A stretch of 64,000 nucleotides of DNA from Bacteroidetes bacterium UBA6161 (GTDB taxonomy: Bacteria; Bacteroidota; Bacteroidia; NS11-12g; UBA955), in the NCBI GenBank assembly GCA_002422315.1, contig DIUJ01000049.1, positions 87,100 to 151,099 on the forward strand. The letters run 5' to 3'. The position numbers and the translations under genes were made by a program. Positions 25,564-34,619 of this stretch are shown here, piece by piece; the first letter of the stretch is position 1, and the number at the start of each line of letters is the position of its first letter. The notes beneath the pieces were generated by a model that was given only the letters and a program-made list of their open reading frames with translations, ran no database searches and had not been told where the DNA came from.

Positions 25564-28440
25564 ATGAACAACGATCACTTCGACAATCCGGAAGACTTAG
25601 AAAATGAATTTTCGATGGACGAGAACCAAGAGGAGGGTTCTGTGCAAGAAACACCGCTGCCCGGTGGTGTTTTACCTGTTACAGGCTTGTACCAAAATTG
25701 GTTTTTAGACTACGCCTCTTATGTAATTCTTGAAAGGGCTGTTCCAGATATAAACGATGGATTAAAACCAGTGCAAAGAAGAATTTTGCACGCCATGAAA
25801 GAAATGGACGATGGTAGGTTTAACAAAGTGGCCAACATAATTGGTCAAACCATGCAGTACCATCCTCATGGAGACGCAGCCATAGGCGACGCTATGGTAA
25901 ATATGGGCCAAAAAGAACTGCTTATAGAAACCCAAGGAAACTGGGGAGATATTAGAACAGGAGACAGTGCCGCAGCCCCCAGGTATATCGAAGCACGCTT
26001 GTCGGCTTTTGCCTTGGAGGTACTTTTCAATAACCAAACTACAAAGTGGGTAAACTCTTACGATGGTAGAAAAAAAGAACCCCTAAGTCTTCCTGTTAAA
26101 TTCCCGCTAATTTTAGCACAAGGGGTAGAAGGCATTGCAGTAGGTTTGGCTACCAAAATAATGCCCCATAATTTTAGAGAATTATGTGCAGCCTCTATAG
26201 ATGTTCTAAAAGGTAAAAATCCAGATATTTTCCCCGATTTTATGACAGGTGGAATGGCCGATTTTACCCATTACAACGGTGGTAAAAAAGGTGGTAAAAT
26301 AAGGGTTAGGGCTAGAATAGAACAGGCAGAAGGCAAACGATTGCTCATCAAAGAAATTCCCTTTGGAACCACCACCGGCTCACTTATAGATTCCATTCTT
26401 AAAGCAAATGACAATGGGAAAATAAAGATTAAAAAAGTAGTAGACAACACCGCCAAGGATGTAGAAATCGAAATACTTTTAGTACCAGGGGTTAGCCCAG
26501 AAATGACCATAGACGCGCTGTATGCATTTACAGATTGCGAAGTGTCTATTTCTCCCAATGCCTGCGTAATTATAGACGATAAACCAGTGTTTATTTCGGT
26601 TTTGGAAATGCTAAAACTTAGCACCAATAAAACTGTAAATCTTCTGAAAAGAGAATTGGAAATAAGACTTGGGGAACTTCAAGAAAAATGGCATTTTAGT
26701 TCTTTGGAGAAAATATTTATTGAAGAAAGAATATACCGCAATATAGAAGATTGTGAAACTTGGGAAGAAATCATACAAACCATTGACAAGGGATTAGAAC
26801 CATTTAAACCTAAATTGTGGAGAGAGGTAACAACCGAGGATATAACCAAACTTACAGAAATTAGAATTAAAAGAATTTCTAAATTTGATTCGTTTAAAGC
26901 CGATGAACTGTTGTTGGCTATAGAAAAACAGATAGAAGAAGTAAAGCATCATTTAGAAAATCTGATAGAATACGCCATAGACTATTTTGAGAATTTACTT
27001 AAAAAATATGGCAAAGGAAAAGAAAGAAAAACAGAAATAAGGTTGTTTGATACCATAGAAGCAAATATAGTAGCGGTAGCAAACGAAAAATTATATGCAA
27101 ACTTTGCAGAGGGTTTTGTAGGTACTGGTCTCAAAAAAGACGAATATATATGCGATTGTTCGGATATAGACGACATTATAGCTTTTCGTAAAGATGGCAA
27201 ATACATGGTAAGCAAAGTGGCCGATAAACTCTTTATGGGCAAAGACCTTATACATGTAGATGTATTTAGAAAAAACGATGACCGCAAAGTTTACAATGTG
27301 GTGTACTTAGATGGTAAAAGCAAAGTAGCCTTCGTGAAAAGATTTAATGTAATGAGCATAATTCGCGATAAAGAATACGATTTGGGTTTAGGAACTACTG
27401 GTTCTAAAGTTTTGTATTTTACCGCTAATTACAACTCTGAAGCAGAAAAAGTGGGAGTGTATTTAAGCACTTTGGCCAAAGCTAGGGTTAAGTTTTTTGA
27501 ATACAATTTTGCAGATCTCACAATTAAAGGAAGAAATTCTAGAGGAAATACGCTAACAAGACAGCCTGTTAGAAAAATTGAACTTACTGAAAAAGGAGTT
27601 TCTACCGAAAAAGGACGCGAATTATACTTTGAACGCGAAATAGGCAGACTGAATGTGGATGGAAGGGGAGAATACCTTGGGGTTTTTACCTCCGATGAGA
27701 AAATTCTCGCTGTTTATAAAGAAGGAAGTTACGAACTTACGAACAACGAACTTACCAATAAATACGAAGACAAAGACCTTCTCTTTCTTCAAAAATACCA
27801 TAGTTCTCAAGCTATATCTGCAGTGCATTTCGACCCCGACGCAAAAGCAGTTTTTGTGAAAAGATTCAAAGTAGAAACGAGTACTCTTGCAAGAAAATTT
27901 ATTTTCATCTCTGAGAAAAAGGGTGCAAAACTATTGGCTGCTTCTACTTTCGATTCTCCAGAAATAGAGCTAATTACCAAAAATGGAAGAGGCGAAAAAA
28001 CCAAAGAAATTATAAAAATAGCTGATTTTATTGATGTAAAAGGTTGGAAAGCAAATGGAAATAAACTGACCGCAGACCCCGTTTTGTCTGTTAAACTTTT
28101 GTCGCCTTTGGTTGGTGAAATTAAAGCAGAAGAGATAGAGAATATTGCAGAAATAGAAGAAGATTTCTTAGAAATAGAGGAAAATAGCGAGGAAGCTACT
28201 GTAATCGAAAATTCAGAAAAATCTGAAATTGAGACTAAAGAAAAAGAATCCGAAACTACGAAAGAAAAGACCGAAGAAAAGTTGCCACAGAAACCCAAGT
28301 TGGATATAAAACCTAAATTAGACATTAAGCCAAAAGACAAGTTTCCTGAAATTAAAATGACGGTTACAGACAGTAGAACCAAAAAAATAGAAGACGATGG
28401 TGCCGATACCCTAGGTCAAAAAAGCCTTTTTGATATATAA
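25564..28440 (+). CDS. parC: DNA topoisomerase IV subunit A
   Basis: A 958-residue type IIA topoisomerase A subunit. The winged-helix region carries RAVPDINDGLKPVQRRIL and YHPHGDAAIGDAMV (the quinolone-determining region, with Ala-Ala where Ser-Ala/Val is common); the catalytic Tyr141 lies in APRYIEARLS. The C-terminal beta-pinwheel has degenerate blades from about residue 560, followed by a highly charged Glu/Lys tail (about 855-958). The gene for the ParE subunit is not adjacent. It is called ParC instead of GyrA from the length, the acidic N-terminal extension and the lack of a clear GyrA box; GyrA is the alternative. Confidence 0.9.
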   Translation: MNNDHFDNPEDLENEFSMDENQEEGSVQETPLPGGVLPVTGLYQNWFLDYASYVILERAVPDINDGLKPVQRRILHAMKEMDDGRFNKVANIIGQTMQYHPHGDAAIGDAMVNMGQKELLIETQGNWGDIRTGDSAAAPRYIEARLSAFALEVLFNNQTTKWVNSYDGRKKEPLSLPVKFPLILAQGVEGIAVGLATKIMPHNFRELCAASIDVLKGKNPDIFPDFMTGGMADFTHYNGGKKGGKIRVRARIEQAEGKRLLIKEIPFGTTTGSLIDSILKANDNGKIKIKKVVDNTAKDVEIEILLVPGVSPEMTIDALYAFTDCEVSISPNACVIIDDKPVFISVLEMLKLSTNKTVNLLKRELEIRLGELQEKWHFSSLEKIFIEERIYRNIEDCETWEEIIQTIDKGLEPFKPKLWREVTTEDITKLTEIRIKRISKFDSFKADELLLAIEKQIEEVKHHLENLIEYAIDYFENLLKKYGKGKERKTEIRLFDTIEANIVAVANEKLYANFAEGFVGTGLKKDEYICDCSDIDDIIAFRKDGKYMVSKVADKLFMGKDLIHVDVFRKNDDRKVYNVVYLDGKSKVAFVKRFNVMSIIRDKEYDLGLGTTGSKVLYFTANYNSEAEKVGVYLSTLAKARVKFFEYNFADLTIKGRNSRGNTLTRQPVRKIELTEKGVSTEKGRELYFEREIGRLNVDGRGEYLGVFTSDEKILAVYKEGSYELTNNELTNKYEDKDLLFLQKYHSSQAISAVHFDPDAKAVFVKRFKVETSTLARKFIFISEKKGAKLLAASTFDSPEIELITKNGRGEKTKEIIKIADFIDVKGWKANGNKLTADPVLSVKLLSPLVGEIKAEEIENIAEIEEDFLEIEENSEEATVIENSEKSEIETKEKESETTKEKTEEKLPQKPKLDIKPKLDIKPKDKFPEIKMTVTDSRTKKIEDDGADTLGQKSLFDI

Positions 28441-28448
28441 CTTTAAGA

Positions 28449-29681
28449 ATGAAACTGCCTTTCTCCCTCTTATCACTGCTTTTTATCCTTCCTTTTATTA
28501 AGCTAAATGCCAATACTGAAGTTAAAATTCAAAAACAATCTATTACTTTAATTGCAAATGAACTTTCTGTTTTGGTATTTGATTTTCCGGTAAATACCTT
28601 GGTGGTTAGAAGTTTAAATCAAGTTAATTCATTTGATTTAGATATTCGAATAGCAAACAAAAGCTATACTATTCAAAGCCTTGACGAACATGCCGATTCT
28701 ATACAGTCTAACTTATTGGTTTTTGAAAGCAACAATTCGATAGAAATACAGAGTAAATTTTCTCAAATGGTAGAAATTATTGGAATGTATGTTCCTCCAA
28801 TTAGTCCCATAATTGCGCAAATACATAGGAGAACGAGTTGCGAAGAACCTGAGAATATTGTTCCTCAAAGTGTATGGAGAGCAGGATTGCCAGACCCTAT
28901 TCCGGGTAGGGTTAAAACTACCACCCATCACTGCGTAGTTCACCATGCAGCTTCCGACAATTCCAATACAAACTATACCCAACTTGTTCGCTCTTTTTAT
29001 ACCCTTCATACCCAAGTAAACGGATGGGACGATATAGGTTACAACTACCTTATAGCTCCAAATGGAGATATTTATGCCGGAAGAGATCCGGAGTTGTTTT
29101 TTATTCAACAACACAATGTGCAAGGTGCTCACTTTTGTAGTAAAAATACCAATACTATGGGGGTTTGTTTAATTGGAAATTATACCCAATTGGCTCCAAG
29201 TGATACCATGATGGAGTCTTTAGAAAAACTCCTGACTTGGAAATATGTTTTAGATACACTTATGCCTACTAAAAGCTTTCCCCATCCTTTTCCTTCTGGT
29301 GCAGACTTGCCTTCATTAGTAGGTCATAGAGACGGTTGTGCCACTCAATGTCCAGGAGATAGTGTATATATTCGATTGTCGGATTTTAGGAATAAACTAC
29401 AAGATAATTTTAATGCTTGTTTGCCTTGGGTTGGTTCAGTTCGAAGTTATTCTAGTTCTAGTTTTAAAATTTACAACAACCTAAACCAATGGAACATTGA
29501 TGGACAAAATATAGAAGATATAGAAGTTTACAATATTTTGGGTCACAAATTAGATTATACAACAATTCAAACTAATGAAAATTCAATAACTATACAGATA
29601 GCATCTAATCCAAGTCAATTGTTAATCTTTAAGATAAAACAAAATGCTATGTTGTATTCTTATAAAACCTTTCAATTTTAA
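28449..29681 (+). CDS. Secreted PGRP-type N-acetylmuramoyl-L-alanine amidase with C-terminal sorting-like tail
   Basis: A 410-residue exported protein (signal peptide, first about 21 residues). The amidase/PGRP domain spans about 155-325, with putative zinc ligands at the His165/His166 pair (VVHHAASD), His293 (VGHRDG) and Cys301 (QCPGD), and the family Tyr198 in DDIGYNY. It should cleave the amide bond between MurNAc and the stem peptide. The last 80 residues (EVYNILGHKLDY..., ending FKIKQNAM...KTFQF) look like a type IX secretion C-terminal domain, though degenerate. It starts 8 bp after parC, probably by read-through. Confidence 0.88.
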   Translation: MKLPFSLLSLLFILPFIKLNANTEVKIQKQSITLIANELSVLVFDFPVNTLVVRSLNQVNSFDLDIRIANKSYTIQSLDEHADSIQSNLLVFESNNSIEIQSKFSQMVEIIGMYVPPISPIIAQIHRRTSCEEPENIVPQSVWRAGLPDPIPGRVKTTTHHCVVHHAASDNSNTNYTQLVRSFYTLHTQVNGWDDIGYNYLIAPNGDIYAGRDPELFFIQQHNVQGAHFCSKNTNTMGVCLIGNYTQLAPSDTMMESLEKLLTWKYVLDTLMPTKSFPHPFPSGADLPSLVGHRDGCATQCPGDSVYIRLSDFRNKLQDNFNACLPWVGSVRSYSSSSFKIYNNLNQWNIDGQNIEDIEVYNILGHKLDYTTIQTNENSITIQIASNPSQLLIFKIKQNAMLYSYKTFQF

Positions 29682-29714
29682 AATTAAAAAACATATTCAA
29701 GTTATCGGTGTTGT

Positions 29715-30338
29715 ATGAATATGATTATACGATCCTCCGATATTGCACAATGGGAAAGATTTTATCGTGCTAATTTCATCAATTCGCTTACGGCATATAA
29801 ACCTGCGGTTTTAATAGGTACTCAAAATGGGGAAGGGCTTCACAACTTAGCTATTTTTAGTAATGTATTTCACTTAGGAGCCGACCCCGCGCTTATAGGA
29901 TATATACAAAGACCCATTGGGCAAAGTGGCCATACCTATACGAATATAAAAGAAACAGGCTACTATACCATGAATTTAGTCCACGAAGAGATAGTAGAAA
30001 AAGCACACTACAGTTCAGCTAGATTCGACAAAGGGGTGTCTGAATTTGAAGAAACAAATCTAACGGCAGAGTATATAGACGGATTTTTAGCTCCCTTCGT
30101 AAAAGAGTCAAAAATAAAATTTGGATTAGAGTTTGTACAAGAGATTCCTATTGAATTAAACAATACTATAATGGTTATAGGGAAAATAAATGTTGTACAA
30201 ATAGAAGAAGACATGGTAGAATCAGATGGTAATATAGATGCTGCAAGTGCTAAAATTGTTGCAACATTGGGCCTGGAAAAATATATGCAGGTAGGCAATT
30301 TTATAAAACTACCCTACGCAAACGTAAAGGGGAAATAA
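29715..30338 (+). CDS. Flavin reductase-like FMN-binding split-barrel protein
   Basis: A 207-residue cytoplasmic protein of the flavin-reductase-like family: a split-barrel start (NSLTAYKPAVLIGTQNGEGLHNLAIFSNVFHLG), PALIGYIQRP and TGYYTMNLV. Such proteins bind FMN and reduce flavins or serve as flavoprotein oxidoreductases. It ends before a strong symmetrical terminator. Partner and substrate unknown. Confidence 0.83.
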   Translation: MNMIIRSSDIAQWERFYRANFINSLTAYKPAVLIGTQNGEGLHNLAIFSNVFHLGADPALIGYIQRPIGQSGHTYTNIKETGYYTMNLVHEEIVEKAHYSSARFDKGVSEFEETNLTAEYIDGFLAPFVKESKIKFGLEFVQEIPIELNNTIMVIGKINVVQIEEDMVESDGNIDAASAKIVATLGLEKYMQVGNFIKLPYANVKGK

Positions 30339-30390
30339 AGGAAAATTTTAAAATTAAGCTACTCTATTCTGGTAATAAATCAAAAAATAA

Positions 30391-30420
30391 AAAAAAGGCG
30401 GAAATTACTCCGCCTTTTTT
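30391..30420. terminator. Bidirectional rho-independent terminator
   Basis: AAAAAAGGCGGA, a 6-base loop AATTAC, then TCCGCCTTTTTT: a perfect 12-bp inverted repeat with A/T runs on both sides. It serves both the flavin-reductase-like gene (plus) and the POT transporter (minus), which converge here. Confidence 0.92.
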
Positions 30421-30442
30421 ATGTTATATTTTTTGAATTAAA

Positions 30443-32341
30443 TTATTTAACTCCGTGCATCCATTTGGAAATGATTGGTCCTAATAAGAAAAGTAAAGCA
30501 CCACATCCAATGGCAAACATGCCCAATAAACCAAAAACATTTAGCCCTTTAAAAAGAGATTGATTCTTGATATAATTGTCTATAGACTCAGAGGGGGTTC
30601 CAACAAGTAGTTTTTCATATTCCTCTTTATTAGCTACTCTAAGTGTAGTAGATTCTCCTTCTACAAGGTAAGAAACAGTTGCAGAACCAATTATTTCATC
30701 CCTTTTTTTACCTGTATATTTCTCCGCTTCTTGCTCAATTTCTTCAATTACAACAGTAGAACGGTTGTATGTTTTACCAGAAAGAGAAGAAAGAGAGGCA
30801 ATAAAACCATCGGAAGTAATTAATTTAGAAGTTGGTTTTTCTTCAATAAAATCTAGATTTTCTTTCTGAGAGATTAGTTTTTTGAAAACAGGTTCAACCT
30901 CACTGTTTTGGAATTCTTTTGAAGAAAGAATGGTTTTTTCGCTTACCGTGGTTAGCTTAGCTATATGTTTACCAGCTTGGTGAGCAATAGAGGAGGATAA
31001 AAACCAGATTCCAAACATAAATCCAACCATTTGTTTTGGAGATAGTTTTGTTACTAAAGAAAGCCCTACCGGGGATAGAACAAGTTCTCCAATGGTATGT
31101 AGAAGATAAAGAAGAACCATAAACATAGCAGGAAGCATGCCTCCTTTAGCCGAAGCTCCACCAAATTTAAGCACCAAAAATCCCAGACCTAATAAAGCCA
31201 ATCCAACGCCAAATTTATAAGGAGCGGAAGGTTCTTTGCCGGCATTAGATAATTTAATCCAAATCCAAGAGAAAATAGGAGCAAATGCCATAATAAACAG
31301 TGGATTAAAAGATTGGAAGAAAGTTGTTTTTATTTCTAGTCCAAACAATTCTCTGTTTATATTTCTAGCAGTAAAAAGGCTTAATGCAGAGCCTGCAAGT
31401 TCGAAGAATGTCCAAAATACAGTAGTGAACATTAACAAAATTACGATTACCCAAATTCGTTGTTTTGCAACTTTTTCCATTTTGGAAGCTTGGTACAATA
31501 AAAAACCAATTACGCCCACGGCCAAAACCGTAAGAAGTTTATCAACAAAATCATTTTGAATAATTAAAATCCAAGCAAGTCCAACCATGATGGCAGTTGC
31601 CACAAAAGGAAGAATTTTATTTGGAATAAAAGAAACCACAGGTTTTTTAACTTCCTCGTCTGGTCCTATGCCTATATTTTCATAAATTCCTTGTTTCTGA
31701 CCCCAAAGGAAAACAAGATAGCCAACAAGCATTCCCACGCCAGCTGCTAAGAAACCATATTGCCATCCTTCATTTTCGCCTATTGCACCACAGGTAAGAG
31801 GGGCAAGAAAAGCACCCATGTTTATACCCATGTAGAAAAGGGTAAAAGCACCGTCTCTTCTTTTGTCGCCTTCTGCATAAAATCTTCCTACCATACTGGA
31901 AATATTGGGTTTAAAGAAACCATTTCCTACTACCAATAAAGCCAATCCTAAATAGAAAGTGGTTTGGTTGTTCATAAATAAGGTAAACTGACCAATTGCC
32001 ATTAGAATAGCTCCCATAGAAATAGCCTTTCTAAAACCCATTAACTTGTCGGCAAAATAACCACCAATAAGAGGTGTGAGATAAACGAGTGCTCCGTATG
32101 CACCGTATATACCATAGGATTTTGCATCGTCAAACTTAAAACCACCGTCAATTATATCGGCTGTCATGTATAGAATTAAAAGTGCACGCATACCATAGTA
32201 GCTAAAGCGCTCCCATAATTCTACCATAAATAGCACAAATAAGGCTTTTGGATGGATTTTCTTGTTAGAAAAAATAACAAAGCTAACCCATGCAGCTACG
32301 CCTAGCCAAGCAATGAGCATTAAATTGTAGTCTGGATTCAT
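30443..32341 (-). CDS. POT-family proton-dependent oligopeptide transporter
   Basis: A 632-residue MFS protein of the POT/PTR2 family. Signatures: ELWERFSYYG (the ExxERFxYYG motif, about 41-50), GNGFFKPNISSMVG and FTLFYMGINMGAFLAPL. Between the penultimate and last helices there is a soluble insert of about 120-130 residues (about 470-600) rich in charged residues, so the protein is longer than the usual 450-500; such inserts are known in POT proteins of this phylum. It imports di- and tripeptides with protons. Next to a DPP4-type dipeptidase on the same strand, it forms a logical peptide digestion and uptake pair. Confidence 0.93.
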   Translation of the reverse strand: MNPDYNLMLIAWLGVAAWVSFVIFSNKKIHPKALFVLFMVELWERFSYYGMRALLILYMTADIIDGGFKFDDAKSYGIYGAYGALVYLTPLIGGYFADKLMGFRKAISMGAILMAIGQFTLFMNNQTTFYLGLALLVVGNGFFKPNISSMVGRFYAEGDKRRDGAFTLFYMGINMGAFLAPLTCGAIGENEGWQYGFLAAGVGMLVGYLVFLWGQKQGIYENIGIGPDEEVKKPVVSFIPNKILPFVATAIMVGLAWILIIQNDFVDKLLTVLAVGVIGFLLYQASKMEKVAKQRIWVIVILLMFTTVFWTFFELAGSALSLFTARNINRELFGLEIKTTFFQSFNPLFIMAFAPIFSWIWIKLSNAGKEPSAPYKFGVGLALLGLGFLVLKFGGASAKGGMLPAMFMVLLYLLHTIGELVLSPVGLSLVTKLSPKQMVGFMFGIWFLSSSIAHQAGKHIAKLTTVSEKTILSSKEFQNSEVEPVFKKLISQKENLDFIEEKPTSKLITSDGFIASLSSLSGKTYNRSTVVIEEIEQEAEKYTGKKRDEIIGSATVSYLVEGESTTLRVANKEEYEKLLVGTPSESIDNYIKNQSLFKGLNVFGLLGMFAIGCGALLFLLGPIISKWMHGVK

Positions 32342-32393
32342 ATATTTTTTTTAAATTTTGTTCAGTTGGCGAAAGTAATAAAAAATAATTGCC

Positions 32394-34568
32394 TTACAAT
32401 TTTTCTAAAATAAATTTTGTCATTTTAGAATATAAGTGAATTCTAGTATTTCCTCCTCCTATACCATGGTTTTTGTTGGGGTAGTATTCACTGTCAAATG
32501 CAATATTTTTATCTACCATAGTGCGAATCATTTCATTGGCATGTTGCAAGTGTACATTGTCATCGGCCATGCCATGAATCAAGAGGTAGTTGCCTTTAAT
32601 TCTGTCCGCAAGGGTAATAGGAGAGTTTAGATTATATCCATCGGCATTTTCATCAGGGGTACGCATATATCTTTCGGTATATATGTTGTCGTAGTATTTC
32701 CAGTGGGTTACGGGCGCTACTGCTATTGCTGTTTTAAAGTATTCACTGCCAGCAGTAATTCCGAGAGAACTCATAAAGCCTCCATAACTCCATCCCCAAA
32801 TTCCAATTCTATTTTTATCTACAAATTTTTTATCTCCCATCCATTTTGCAGCTTCTATTTGGTCTTCTATCTCGTATTTACCAAGATTCAAATAGGTAGT
32901 TTTCTTAAATTCTTCGCCCCTAAAACCTGTACCTCTATTGTCTACGCTAACTACAATGTATCCCTTTTGAGCCAAATATTGGTGCCACATATAGTTTCCA
33001 CCTCCCCAAGCGTTTTTCACAGTTTGTGAGCCAGGGCCACCATACACAAAAAATAAAACTGGGTATTTTTTGTTTTCACTAAAATCTGGAGGTAAGATTT
33101 GCCAGTAGTTTAAACTATGTCCTAAACTTGTGTTAAAACTTCCAAAACTTGTTTCCCCTAGTTTATATTCCTTTAGTAATTTTTCTAGTTCTTTGTTTTC
33201 TTCTAGCACTCTTATTTCCTTGCCTTCGCTGTTGTGTAAAGTATATTTTGCTGGGGTGTTAAAAGTAGAAAAATTATTTAAATAGTATTGGCCGTTTTCT
33301 GAAAATGTAATGCTATGCCAGCCTTTTCCTTTACTTAAGTTTGTAATTATGTTTTTCTTTAAATCTTGTCTGTATAGGTATCTTTCGCTTGGAGAAACTT
33401 CAGCACTAGTATAGTAAATAATTTGTTTTTCTGCATCGTAGTAGTGAATTTGGTCTATGTCAAACTTTCCTTTGTTTAAAAGGGCAGAAATGCCAGTTCT
33501 TAAATCTAAGGTGTAAATTTGGTTGAATCCATTTTTCTCACTCAAATAAATCATATTTATACCATCATTAGAAAAATAAAATTTGTCGTTTATATCTATG
33601 TAGTATTTGTTTTTTTCTTCGTAAATTTTTTTCGATTTTCCTGTATTTGCATCCGCAAAAAATACTTCTAAATTATTTTGGTGACGGTTAAGTTTTTGAA
33701 AACAAAGTTCATTGCTTTCATGTGTCCATTGAATTCTTGGTAAATAGCTGTCGTCGCTTGTATTTGCTATGTCGTTTGTTTCGGTTGTTTCTACAGTATA
33801 AATATGCAAACTAACCAAAGAGTTTTTTTCCCCTGCTTTAGGGTATTTGTAGGTTTCAATTTTGGGGTATGTTTTACCAGTGTAGTATTCCAAACTAAAT
33901 TGAGGAACTTCTAATTCATTGAATTTGTAAAATGCGATATGTTTAGAGTTTGGAGACCATTCAAAACCTTTGCTCATGGCAAATTCTTCTTCGTATACCC
34001 AGTCAACTGCACCATTGATAATATGTCCAGAACTTCCATCTCCGGTAACAGTTTGTATTTCGTCAGAATCTACAGCCTTAATTAGCAAGTTGTTGTTGTC
34101 TACAAAAGCAATGAATTTTCCATCAGGAGAAAGGGTAGCATACCGAAGATTACTTCCTAATACTCCACTTACTTTTTTGGTTTTTACATTGTATATCAAT
34201 ACCCTGGCTTCGTAGGAGTGTCGGTAAATAAAATTTGGTTTGGATTCTATAAGAATCGTATTTTCATCGTTACTTAAACTGTAATTAAAAATTGGATATT
34301 TTTCACCATTTACCACCAAGTTTTTAGCAGTAATCAAGCTGTCAATAAACTTGCCAGAAGCTACATCGTATAAAACCAATCCTCCGTTTTCTTGTTTAAT
34401 AAATCTTTTACCATCTTTCAACACCCTGAAATTTTGTACTCCTTTGGCTCCAAAAGTATTTTTTTGCCATATCTCTTCTAGTGTAATTTCTTTCTTCTGT
34501 GCATTTGTATGAATAGTTAAACTACTAACAGTTAGGGCTAAAAGGATAAAAAATAAGTTTTTTCTCAT
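32394..34568 (-). CDS. Dipeptidyl peptidase IV family serine protease
   Basis: A 724-residue exported protease. I start at the ATG 34566-34568, which begins a clear signal peptide (MRKNLFFILLALTVSS...); the frame extends 24 codons upstream past the promoter and is not expected to be translated. An N-terminal beta-propeller (about 30-470) is followed by the alpha/beta hydrolase domain with Ser594 in GWSYGGFMS, an Asp in MADDNVH and a His in NKNHGIGG. A VYEEEFAMSK stretch matches the double-Glu motif that binds the peptide amino terminus in DPP4. It releases X-Pro/X-Ala dipeptides, which the neighbouring POT transporter can import. Confidence 0.94.
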   Translation of the reverse strand: MRKNLFFILLALTVSSLTIHTNAQKKEITLEEIWQKNTFGAKGVQNFRVLKDGKRFIKQENGGLVLYDVASGKFIDSLITAKNLVVNGEKYPIFNYSLSNDENTILIESKPNFIYRHSYEARVLIYNVKTKKVSGVLGSNLRYATLSPDGKFIAFVDNNNLLIKAVDSDEIQTVTGDGSSGHIINGAVDWVYEEEFAMSKGFEWSPNSKHIAFYKFNELEVPQFSLEYYTGKTYPKIETYKYPKAGEKNSLVSLHIYTVETTETNDIANTSDDSYLPRIQWTHESNELCFQKLNRHQNNLEVFFADANTGKSKKIYEEKNKYYIDINDKFYFSNDGINMIYLSEKNGFNQIYTLDLRTGISALLNKGKFDIDQIHYYDAEKQIIYYTSAEVSPSERYLYRQDLKKNIITNLSKGKGWHSITFSENGQYYLNNFSTFNTPAKYTLHNSEGKEIRVLEENKELEKLLKEYKLGETSFGSFNTSLGHSLNYWQILPPDFSENKKYPVLFFVYGGPGSQTVKNAWGGGNYMWHQYLAQKGYIVVSVDNRGTGFRGEEFKKTTYLNLGKYEIEDQIEAAKWMGDKKFVDKNRIGIWGWSYGGFMSSLGITAGSEYFKTAIAVAPVTHWKYYDNIYTERYMRTPDENADGYNLNSPITLADRIKGNYLLIHGMADDNVHLQHANEMIRTMVDKNIAFDSEYYPNKNHGIGGGNTRIHLYSKMTKFILEKL

Positions 34569-34595
34569 GTTGATTAATTTAAAAAAATAAAGAGC

Positions 34596-34603
34596 CAAAA
34601 ATA
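34596..34603 (-). promoter_or_regulatory. -7 element of the DPP4 gene (TATTTTTG on the minus strand)
   Basis: Plus-strand CAAAAATA is the complement of TAnnTTTG. It lies about 28 bp before the chosen start and within the longer upstream frame, which supports the downstream start at 34568. Confidence 0.6.
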
Positions 34604-34619
34604 CCTGAAATTTGCAAAC

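Noticed and set aside
27807..28382. Long open frame (191 codons) on the minus strand, rich in Ser and Phe
   Set aside because: It lies wholly inside the C-terminal, Lys/Glu-rich part of parC; such composition opens the antisense frame. No domain and no promoter.
28713..29132. 139-codon minus-strand frame
   Set aside because: Antisense shadow of the PGRP amidase, whose motifs are clear on the plus strand.
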